In this document: in pieces, positions 22,409 through 32,115 of the stretch
Layout of the letters: the number at the start of each line of letters is the position of its first letter
Numbering within the stretch: position 1 is the first letter of the stretch
NCBI GenBank assembly: GCA_025345505.1
Contig: JANVCC010000120.1
Coordinates: 1,060,940-1,124,939 of the forward strand
Source of the DNA: Todiramphus chloris collaris
Lineage: Eukaryota; Chordata; Aves; Coraciiformes; Alcedinidae
DNA length: 64,000 nucleotides
Direction: 5' to 3'
Notes under the pieces: generated by a model
Databases searched by the model: none
Seen by the model: the letters and a program-made list of their open reading frames with translations, nothing else
Told to the model about the DNA's origin: nothing
Position numbers and translations under genes: made by a program

Positions 22409-22872
22409 TATAATAATACCGGACAATATTAATATGCCCCCATTAGGGCACCGTGGCCACGGTGACCAGGCACCAGGGATGCTCACTGCCCCATGCGCTT
22501 TGCTAATCCAGCCTCCATCCTTGCTCCAAATACCGCAGGGAGCTTTCCCCCTCAGCCTCTCCAGCTCAGTTGTGATGATGGGAGTATTTAGCACACGGCG
22601 CAGTGTATTCAAACACTCCCGCAGTCAGAGACACCCTGTCACCCAGGTGACATGGCTCTTGCATGCTGCCAATTTAGCAGCCGCGGCAGCATGACGCCCC
22701 TGGAATCTGGGTTAGCGCTGGCAGCCGCCGCTGCCGACAGCCCCAGCTGCGTGGGGAGGCAGGGGTGGGAGCACACGGCATCCCCTGCCCCATGGATGAG
22801 CCCCTGGCACAGCGGGTGGGAGGTGTGAGGCCATGGCAGCCCTTTCCAGCGGGGAGGTTCAAAAGAGGCAGG

Positions 22873-22914
22873 TAAAAAAATAATAATAAAAAAAAAAGCA
22901 AACAACAACAACAA
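22873..22914. repeat. A-rich (AAT/AAC)n tract
   Basis: Poly-A with AAT and then AAC triplets. Possibly the tail of an unrecognised plus-strand retro-insertion. Confidence 0.75.
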
Positions 22915-25368
22915 ACTCTAGTTATTTTCCACTGCAAATTTTGTAAAGGAATCTTCTTTTTCTCCCTGTTCCCTGCACTGCCATCAGATACTCCCTCCCT
23001 GCCAAATCCTTTCCTTTCATAAATGAAAAACCCCAAACAAAAGCTGTCAGGACAGAAGATGATGAAAATGCCTGGCTTTCCAACAGCCAAAGCCTGATTC
23101 TCCTCACCAAGTCCAGAAACAATTTTTATCCTGAGAATTTCCAGTTTCTTGGTTTCTGTTATAAAAAAAGGAAAGATTTTCCTCGGATCAGCATTCTGAA
23201 GAAGGCACTCAGTGAGTGACCAGTGCTTGGACATACTTGCACAGTGATTAAACTGTTTGCAGTGGTTTTGCTCTAGATGCCAAAGGACAACACCCTGTCC
23301 CTGTTACACCCCCCAGTTCCTGTATCCTGCCCTGAGGCAGGGGTCAGACCCTGGTGCCCAGGGTGACTCCACTTGCAGCCAGACCACAGAGGGCTGCAGG
23401 TTCAGCGTGGTTTGCATGGGGCTGGGTATGGCAAGGACAGGCCAGCGTGGTTCACCCTGATCCATCCCAAAGTGACCTACCCCTGGCTCACACCCATCTA
23501 TGGGATGAGATGGGGGGCTGGCAGGTTTGGAATTAGAAAACTTCCTGTTTATCTTTTATTCAGAATGATGCCTGATGCACAACGTGTAATCAAGCACAGC
23601 TTCTGAAACACGAAGCCTCACCTTTCCTTTGTGCTGGTTTGCCCAGTAGTTAGCCATGGATTAGATCAGGGATTTTTTTTTTTTGTCCCTTAATTTCAAA
23701 GCTTTATTTTCCTTCATATTTAATGTCAAGGGTCCTCTTGGCCATTTCCTAATTCCTGCTGTCTTTCCATGTGCCTCAGCTCATGCATCTTCCTGGGTTG
23801 GACCATTGCAAGGTCTGGGGTGTCACAGCACCCCAGGGTGTGCAGGAGGGAGGTTGCAGAGATGTCTGCCATCTCTCCTTCACATGCACCAGGACGGTGC
23901 TCGGACACTGCAAATGCTGCATCTTCATTTCTGCACTCTCTGTTCCCGCATCACCTCCACTCCAATCCTGTGGCTGGGGCTTGGAAAAGGCTGGATAATT
24001 TTATGATCAATAATAACATTGGTAGTTAATCTTGTCAAGAGAAGGTTAATTGCACCTCCTGCCTCAGGGCACCAGCTGATCACCACAGGGGCCAGGAAGG
24101 CTTTTTCTGCCTGTGTTCAGCATCTCACAACCCACCAGGTTGCAGGATGCCGGGTTTAACCATGTGCTGAAGCATCAGGTGCTGCCGAGGGAGGCAGCAG
24201 GCGAGCATCGCTCTGACCCTGCCATCAGATGGGTCATTTGCTGGCATCGGTCCTGCAAAGTGATGCTGCCCTGGGTATGCTTGTTACATGTCACCCACTC
24301 ACAGCCAAAGGACTGTCCTGGGCTGTGGAGGAAGGGAAGCCCCCACGTGCACTCTCACTGTGATGGGGTATCTCGGGGGGGCACTCTAGTCTCTTCAGCC
24401 TGATATGGGGACACCAGGACTGCCCAGCACCCCTGTGAGGCAGAGGGATGTGTTTCCTCGTAATCTTGGTGGCTGAGCTGCTTCTTTGTCCCCAGCCTTG
24501 GTGCATGTTGCAGTAAAATGTTATGGCTTGCAGCGATCAGGAGGATAAAGGCTGTGATGCAGCTAGAGGCTGTATACCTGTGACCATCCTCCCCACCTAG
24601 ATCCCAGCAGGCAAGAGCTCGGATACAGGACTGTGTTGGGCAAGGTGGGGTCAGGACAGGACTTCTCCTCCCGCACTGGAAGGGTAACAATAGAGAGAAA
24701 ACTTAGGATGCTGCTGATGGCAAGAAATACAGCAGAGAAACCTCTGTGCCTTTGCACGGCTGGTAGGGACATGGTCCTGCAAGTCTGGCTGTCTGTGAGT
24801 CCCCCGTGCTTTGTCATTGCCCATTCTCAGACATTCCCACCTCCCTTGTCCATCTCTTCCCCCTCTTGTATTTATAGTCTGTGCCTGTGGCCTCGTCTCC
24901 AGCCTCGCGTGTGACCTACTTACGTGCACAGCCCCAGTTCTTGCCTCTTCACTCCCGAACAATGACGCCGTCCGAGCGGCCACGCAGCGTGCTCCCAGCA
25001 CAACGGGATCAGCTCTTGCAGAGCCCTCCTGAGCCCACGCCACACCTGATGGTGCAGCGGCCACTGTCACTGGTGGGTGCTGAGCTGCTGGGAGGAGGCT
25101 TAGCAGCCTGGATGCTGCCCAGGGTCTCATCCTGCTGTTAACACCTAGCAAGGAGCTGGCGGGCAGAGGGGATCAGTGGAGGTAGGAGCGAGCTGTGCTC
25201 CTGCCTCCCAGGCTGCCTGCAGACAGCAAGGGCAGCAAGGCAGCTGGTTCAGGGTGCTCAGGGGCAGGGTGCTTAGCCAGAGGTTTCTCCCAGCTCTGCC
25301 TGGGGCCAGCCTGCAGCATTGCCAGCTGTGCTCACCCTGGGGCTGATGCCAGCCTGACCGTTCCCCAT

Positions 25369-25414
25369 GGTGCAAGACTGCAAAGATCAAGGGTGCAAGA
25401 CTGCAAAGATCAAG
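25369..25414. repeat. Exact 23-bp tandem duplication
   Basis: Two identical adjacent 23-bp copies (25369-25391 and 25392-25414), each containing TGCAAGACTGCAAAGATCAA. Perfect identity suggests recent slippage or an assembly artefact. Confidence 0.92.
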
Positions 25415-26865
25415 GTGAAGATGTTGCCCCTCAGAGGCCCTTGCTGCAATGAGGAGCAGGTCTGAGCACAGGGAGCTGGGATTCTCCCTCCATGCCGAGT
25501 TCGGGTTCAGGACAGAACTGTGACAGAGGCAAGGGTCACATCTGCATTGTAAGCAATGCTGTTCAGACCTGGACTCAGTCAGGTTTGGATCTTGGGGACA
25601 TTGGAGGCCTGGCAGTGGGCAGGATGAGAGTCACAGCATCTGTATCTCTGCCCCAGACTGGGGCTGCTGCTGCTTACCCTGGTCTGTGCTGCAGGGGTCC
25701 TGGGGGGAGCAGCCGCCCTGCAGAGCGAGCATCACTTCTCTTCCCTGGGCAAGCCACCTCCCTGAAAGATCTCGAGGGAAACGGGGCAGAGCTGCTCACC
25801 ATGAGCTCTGGCACAGGAGTGTGCAGTCTGTGCAGCCCCGCACCCATGGGCCGCAGGGTCTGGATGCTACGGAGGGAGCTGCACTTGGGGGGCAGGAGGC
25901 TGTGCCAGCTCAGGTGCTGCCACGCACGAGCACTGCTCTGTGGGCTGTAAAATGCTGCTGACAAACAATCAGAGCACTGAGATGTCCACACTGAGGCCCG
26001 GACCCCGGCTGCCTGTGGGGGTGTTGAGAGGAAGGGGCTGCTCGCCTCAGCTAATAGAAATAATAAGGTAATTAGGGGCTGTATAATCAGCATGAAGGCA
26101 GGGCTTTGTTGCTATGCAAACACTGAGTCAAGAGATGCCCCCGTCTCCCCCTGCACACCTGATAAGTCTCTAGAGAGACTCTCTCTTGAGATTTCCAGCT
26201 ATTCTGGGCTGCCCCTGGTGCTTGTTACAGAGCTGAGAAGACTGTTCACCTTGCCTTCATCCACCGCTGTCTTCACTGGCTCTGTGATGGAGAGGCATCG
26301 AAAGGGGTTTCCACCCCAAGGAAGAAGGCAAAGGAAGAGTTGCCCTGTGCTGTGGTCATGTTAGCTCACATTTAGCCTCTGAGCAGTGCCAGACAGCTCC
26401 TTCGTGTTTGTCTTGAGGTTTCCACTTGAACATAGAGATGACCAATTACTCCAGCCCCACCTTGCCCTCGAGGCATCTCCAGTCCCGTGTGCCTGCTGCT
26501 GTCATCCGTACAGGGATGTCTGAGTCAGGGATGGGGGCTGTGGGGAGCTGGGGATACAGCTCAAGTGACTGCCCACTGCCACATAGCGCCAAAGGTGCCC
26601 TTCACACCCAGGCTGCACTTTCAGCCCCAAGCAGAGACCCGTCACTGTTGCCACACACCCCTGCAGAGCAGAGATCGTGACACAGCATCGCCTCAGCACC
26701 AGTTTTTACACACCACACTTAGACCCAGGCTGCTGTCCCCCACACTCCACACGCCCCAGCTGGTTCCTGACCTGGTGCCAAGGCAGGGTGGGAGCCAGGA
26801 TGGGTCCCATGCCCACGGCAGTGCCACCGCACCGTGCTGCTCCCCTGCCGCAGAGCGTGGAGCGC

Positions 26866-27065
26866 TGACAGGGGCTGTAAATTGTCAGGCCCCGTAAAGC
26901 ATTTAATGATTTTGAATTTATCTGCATCGATAAATACATGACAAGGTAACAGTCAAATAAATACCCATTAGTGCACTCGCTCTCTTTTTTTTTTAATTAC
27001 GAGCTCGGGTGTAACCAATCATTTTCTGCTAAGCAAGCGCTCCAGGAAATCTTCATTAGCACCAG
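26866..27065. other. AT-rich candidate noncoding element
   Basis: A dense run of AT-rich motifs: GTAAATTGTC, GCATTTAATGATTTTG, ATCTGCATCGATAAATAC, TCAAATAAATACCC, CATTAGTGC, TTTAATTACGAGC and GTAACCAATCATTTTC. The ATCGAT palindrome, the repeated AATAAATAC word and a CCAATCA (inverted CCAAT-type) site make it look regulatory. No repeat signature. GC-rich DNA bounds it sharply on both sides. Confidence 0.35.
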
Positions 27066-29764
27066 CCCCGGCCGTGGAGAGCTCCACAGCCCAGGGAAAG
27101 GCAGCAAGCCGGGAGGGAGGTTTGGCCCCAGCTGCATCCTGCTCTCACCCAGCACAGACACAGAACCTGGCTGCCACTGGGTTTTCTGGGCATGCCCCCC
27201 CCCTTGCACAATGGGCTGCAAGGGTTGTTCTGCCGCTGTGCAGCTGCTTTGCTGCTGCGGGCACTTGCTGCCCCAACTGAGCTGGCACTGCTGGGTCTCC
27301 TGCCATCCCCTGCCAGCCTGGGAAAGCCCTGGAGACCTGGTAATGCAGTGGGGGGAGCAGAGGGCTCGGACCCTCTCAGGAGGATGGTGATGCCCATTCC
27401 TCCAAGCCAGGCTAGAGGGAGTGTGAAGGGAAGGGGGTTTGGGGCAGTGATCCTGGCTGAGGGCTCCGCACACCCCAAGGGCAGAGTTTTCTGGAGGCAG
27501 ATGCCAGGCTATCAAAACGTGCAGAGAGGGGTGGATCTCACTTATCGCTGGGCCATCACTGCCTTCAGACACCCCTCACCACACCCCTCCACCCTTGGAC
27601 AAGTCAGAAAGTGCCGGAGGGGTGCAACCCACCCAGGCCAGCATCTCAGAGCAAGCCTTGCTCTGGCAGCTGTGCCAGACTCACGAGGGGTCATGAAAAA
27701 AATATAAAAATGTTGAGAGACAGGACTGGGCAAGTTGATGGGCTGCGAAATCCCAGCGCGCCAGCCCGGCTGCTGCAGAACAACCTCCCGTGTGATCCTC
27801 GGTGCTGCTGCCGGCAGCACTTGCTGCCAGCGATGAGGAGTAAGTGAAATACAGGGGCAGGAGGAGCAGGGTGAAATACAAGTCCCTTGCTGGTGTGGCC
27901 CCAGCAGGGTTGTTCAGGGTCAGGCTGCCAGCCAAGCCACTCTCCCTGGGCATGGAGTCGGGGAGCAGGTTGGTAAAGGAGTGGAGTTGAGGGTAGAACC
28001 TGCTCTGTCCCTCTCGAGCATCCCTCTGCATTAATCTTCCCTCCCTGTCAAACACATGGCTCAGAGAGGGGGCAGAGGGAGCAACTGGCTCCTTTGCTCT
28101 GTCTTGTTTCTGTCTGGCAACATTTTCCCAGCAGAGCAGCTTTTAAAATCTGAACATCTCCTGGGAACATGTCGATCCTGATGATTTTTTTTCTATGAAG
28201 AAGTGTCAAATCAAATGATTTCAACTTTCACATTTTGTTTCAATAATGTTGAAAGAATTCTTTCCGATGAGAGATGAACATTTCAATTTGACATTATCAT
28301 TTGGTTTCATTTCATTTGGGCTTTTATATTATCATATTACTTCAAATCTATGTTCCTATTCTATCTAGCGTTTTACTGTTGAACGATTCAACAGCATCAA
28401 ACCCCAGCTAAACGGTTTGATATTCCTGGGTGGAATTTCCTCCCTGCCCCAAAATTCATACATTGGGTAAAAGTCTGCACTGGGAAAAGCCCATGTTCCC
28501 AGGGGATGGACCTACCATCTTGCAGGTGGCTCTGGCTCCAGCAAAGAGCATCGTGGCAGAGGCAGCAGCAATCCAGGGGCACGTTCTTCTTTGCTGAAAG
28601 CAGAGGAAGGACACCAGCTGTGACCTCCACACTGTACAGCCATAAATAGTGAGTGGCAGCGCTGGCAGGGGAAGGTGAAGACATTATACACAAAGAAGAG
28701 AGAATCTCCTGAGTAGAAGTTAGGAAAGAAGACATCCTTGTTGCCCAGAGTTGCTCCAGGAAGAGTCTGTTGCCCCTGGAGAGGAGGACAGGCTGGACAA
28801 ATGGCCAGATCCATATATCAAGGGATGAGCAACACACAGTTTCCTTGAGGGGGTCTACATGGGGCTGTTGTCTGGGGAGTGATGGAGAAGAGCCAGGTTT
28901 TTCCCTTCGAAGCACCAACCTCCAAGGGCTAGGATGTGGCTCTACTCCCCAGAACCCAGGGAAAGGTAGAAACTTGCTTTCTCCTTTGCTGGTGGAAGAG
29001 GGGCTGGGGCTTCACCATCTTCTCTGGGCACAGATGGCATTTCCCCCTGAGGAACCAGTGTCACACCAGGTCCCACACAGCTGGTGCTGGGACTGTGTGC
29101 TGGGCTGGAGCTGTTTTGTGGTGGCTCGGTAGCATGTCCTGCCATCCCCAGGAACTGTTCCTGGCTCCATGCTCTGCTCATCCCCTCCCTGGGCGGGAGA
29201 GCCCGCGGCAGGATGCCCGAGTACCTTGCTTGCTGCAAGCCACCTGCTCCCGGCACGCAGCCTGCCAGGCTCCTGTCTCGCTCACTGGCATCCCTGTTGT
29301 TAGCAGGGTAGATTAAAAGCTGGTTTAATGGATATTTATTATCCACATCACAGTCTTTTACTGCCTGTCCTTTCACATTACGGGAGGCGCTGCCACCACG
29401 TGCCCAAGCAGCAGATAGGGATGAGGTCTCTCGGTCTGCACATGGGGACATGGCTACATCAGCATGCCCCTGGTACCCCCAACAAATGCTTCAGACAGGT
29501 AGCCCTATTCCAGCACGGTCTCTGTGTGTCCCCCCATAGATCTCATAAGAGAACTGTCCATAAATAGCCCACTGTGCTTTCTGAGTCCTACTCACAGGTG
29601 GGGAAACTGAGGCAGGGGGAGTGAGTGGACATACCATTGCCACTGTCATTGCCATTGCCCCTGTCACCACTGTCAGCTCTTCCCTAGCGTGCAGGGCTGG
29701 GCATTGGGACACACATTTGCCTGTGAGCCAGGAGGCATCCATGGGCCAGCATTTGAGTCAGGGA
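27066..29764. other. Unique DNA with an AT-rich patch
   Basis: No gene was recognised. The patch at 28130-28420 is AT-rich with CAAATGATTTCAAC, CATTTTGTTTCAATAATG, GGTTTCATTTCATTTGG and a perfect 8-bp inverted repeat around CGA (28376-28383 and 28387-28394). Its wording resembles the AT-rich hairpin segment at 19190-19400, so both may be relics of one old element family; this is inference. Confidence 0.45.
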
Positions 29765-29904
29765 TGCGTCCTGCGTTCAGATAGGATAGGGTTAATTTTC
29801 ACCAAAAGCCAGGCCTGGAGTGGTGTGTGTGTGTATCACAGTCAAGACAGAGAGCTGAACCAGCAATGTGCTGGTAGATACCATACTGATGTCATGGCTG
29901 GTAC

Positions 29905-29910
29905 TATAAG
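29905..29910 (+). promoter_or_regulatory. TATA-like box of the LTR
   Basis: TATAAG preceded by GTAC and followed by a GC-rich stretch, about 140 bases from the LTR start. Its position fits the U3 promoter; activity is unknown. Confidence 0.5.
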
Positions 29911-30057
29911 GGCTGGGGTGGCCCGGGCAAAGTGTGAAAGGGTGACCAAGCTTGAGCCTCCGTGTTCCCGGGTCATTCACCCTCCTGTCTTGGTGTGTGT
30001 TGGTTCATTACTGTTATTTGTGGTTGCTGTTTGCTGTTTCCCCTGTTGCGTTGTTGT

Positions 30058-30063
30058 ATTAAA
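30058..30063 (+). terminator. Polyadenylation signal of the LTR
   Basis: ATTAAA, a common variant signal, about 150 bases downstream of the TATA-like box and followed by T-rich and GT-rich sequence. It fits the R-region signal of the LTR. Confidence 0.55.
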
Positions 30064-30179
30064 CCCTCTTTATCTCAGCCTGAGGGATTTTTACAATTTT
30101 TCTGCATCTTCTCCTTCTCTTTTGTGGGGAGTGGGGGGAGGTGAGCCAACGGTATGGTGGGTTTGTCTCTAAACCACAA

Positions 30180-31204
30180 TAGGATGGCATCTGAGAGTGG
30201 CCCCGGGCAGTGGCCCAGTGGACACGTGGGGGGTGTGCTGGGCTCAGCCCTGTGTGGGGCAGAGAGGCATCAGGTTCTGGCAAGAGCTGTGGGTAAAAGG
30301 CAGGTCAGTGGGAAACGGCCTCCACTGGCATTTGCTGATGCTGCCTTTGGAAGCTGGTGATGCTCTCGGACTACATGGGAAACCCCAGTCTCCCTCTCAC
30401 TGGCTCTAAATGAAACTCCCTCAGGGTAGCATATTAAACTTGACCTGTGCACCACCTCCAAGATTAACATCAGAGGAGAAAGAATTAAAGGTCTGTGGAG
30501 GGCAGTGCAAGGGATGAGGCAGGCATGTCTCTCTTCTCCTGCTCTGGGAAGGGGTGGAAGTGCAGCTCTCCAGGGAGATGTGCCGTCCAGCACGCTCTGC
30601 TGAGCTGCTGGAGGAGCACAGCGGGATGAATGCTGCGGCTGCTGGCAAGGAAAGTTGATGTTCTCCTTTCCCAGCTCGGTGACAACATGAAAGGCAAGAA
30701 AAATCCCTTCTGAGGCAGCAGCAGAAACCAGGCATCATTTGCTTTCCCGCAGGGGAGCTGCTGCTGCTGGCCTTGCAGTGCCCTGCTGCCCACAGTGCTT
30801 GGGGCACTGGGGACCCAGCTTGGGCACAGAAGAGCACTGGGGATGGGAGGAGGGCTTGCACCCAGGGTGCCAGCAGGCCCCCCATGAAGCTCCAGCTCCT
30901 TTGTCCGCTCTGCCCCACAAGCTGGTCTGCTCTGGGGAGTCGTGCACTCATGCTGCGTCCTCACAGGCTGCTCATTGGCCACGTCTGGGTCACATCCAGC
31001 CTGCTTTCTGGGGAGCTGAGATGCAGCTCCACTCAGACACGCTGCAGAAGGAAAGATCTGTCTGTGGTGGGCTCAAGATGTGCCTAGACCTTTCCCTGGG
31101 TAGGAATCTCAGGACTTATCCTGCTCCCCGTGACCGCTGGCAGGGAGGGAAGGTTTTCGCACAGCGTCACGCTCACCCCGTCAGCGAGCAAGAGACACCG
31201 CAGG
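30180..31204. other. Unique DNA without a recognised gene
   Basis: Mixed GC-rich sequence downstream of the LTR. No retroviral internal region, exon or RNA gene was recognised. Confidence 0.55.
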
Positions 31205-31520
31205 CACTTACAGCTTTCAAGAGCTGACAAGCTTGTGAGAATGAAAAGTTCAAAACCAGTGCTCGGGACATGTAAGTGTCTGCGAAACTAACTGCCATTT
31301 GGGTCGGAGCACGCGTGCCAGGACCCGTCTCCTCCTGCGCCACGCGCGCCTGGAGAAAAGGTCACCCTTCAGCCGGCTGGAGTCACCAGCCTCCCCTAGG
31401 TGCGCGACTCGGCTCTCGCTCCTCTTAATGAGGTGACCTTCGCGAGCAATTCCCCCTGAAGAGTCGACAGGTCAAATTAAGCAGATTTTCTATTCTGCCC
31501 CGGCTCTGGCTGTCGGGGAT
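31205..31520. other. Candidate noncoding element with CpG-rich core
   Basis: It combines AT-rich motifs (CTTAATGAGGTGACC, GTCAAATTAAGCAG) with CpG-dense words (GCACGCGTGCC, CCACGCGCGCC, TTCGCGAGC). GGTCACC and GGTGACC words fit nuclear-receptor half-site or E-box-like readings. The sequence is non-repetitive and unlike its flanks. It could be a promoter-type or enhancer element; no exon was found. Confidence 0.35.
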
Positions 31521-31952
31521 CGGAGCGCAAGATGGACAGAAGCTGAAGGGAAGGTGTCGTTTGCTTTCCTTCCTCCCTTATTATTTTACAGCCTATTAAT
31601 GACAGCAAAGTTTCTTGGATGCTTCGTCTCACTGCAGAATCCACCCAGCTCCATCCCAGGGGTGCGCAGTGCGTGCGTGTGCCCGTGTGCTGCAGTTAGG
31701 GGGAGCTGTACAAAGTGGGACACCAGTGCCCCCCACCTCTTCTCCAAGCTCCCAGGGCAAGTGCATGTGTTCATCTCTGACTTGCTGCCACTGCTGGGGA
31801 AGGCTCGGCCACCCCGTGCAATGCACTAGGCACTGCCCTAGGCCTGGTCTTGTCAACAGCAGGTGCCTTCTCACACCAAACTGCTCAAGTCCCCTGTGAA
31901 ATTACTCTGCCTTCAGCACTGAAGTAGCTCATCTCAGCCTCTCCTCTAGTTA
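31521..31952. other. Unique DNA without a recognised gene
   Basis: Ordinary mixed sequence; nothing recognised. Confidence 0.5.
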
Positions 31953-32115
31953 GATCATAGAATAATCTAGGTTGGAAAAGACCGTCAAGATCATCTAGTC
32001 CAACCATTAACCCTACTCTACATGTCCACTGCTAAACCATGTCCCTAAGCACCATATCTACATGGCTTTTAAACACATCCAGGGATGGTGATTCAGCCAC
32101 TTCCCTGGGCAAAAA
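31953..32115 (-). mobile_element. CR1 LINE 3' fragment
   Basis: A minus-strand CR1 end: ATCATAGAATAATC, 'ggttggaaaagaccgtcaag', the ATCTAGTCCAACC block, then the 'ctaagcaccatatctacatg' and CCAGGGATGGTGA blocks. It is 5' truncated after about 160 bases. Its wording resembles the copy at 2919 and differs from those at 22221 and 4829. Confidence 0.93.

Larger units (their letters stand above)
22409..26865. other. Unique DNA without a recognised gene
   Basis: No further interspersed repeat, exon or RNA gene was recognised. Small structures: an A-rich tract at 22873-22914, a T run at about 23672-23683, and an exact 23-bp tandem duplication at 25369-25414. The open frames overlap on both strands and lack domains. 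Confidence 0.5.
29765..30179 (+). mobile_element. Solitary endogenous-retrovirus LTR
   Basis: About 415 bases that read as one bird ERV LTR in plus orientation. The 5' part has the GATAGGGTTAATTTT block typical of this LTR type. The U3 region has TGATGTCAT, a CRE-like site, at 29888-29896 and a TATA-like TATAAG at 29905-29910. An ATTAAA signal lies at 30058-30063, followed by CTTTATCTCAGCCTGAGGG, a T-rich stretch and a GGGGAGTGGGGGGAGGTGAG block, ending near CTCTAAACCACA. No gag, pol or env sequence and no second LTR are seen, so it is a solo LTR from recombination. Assignment to an ERV-L-like family is from memory of the sequence style, not a search. No convincing target-site duplication was found. 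Confidence 0.82.
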
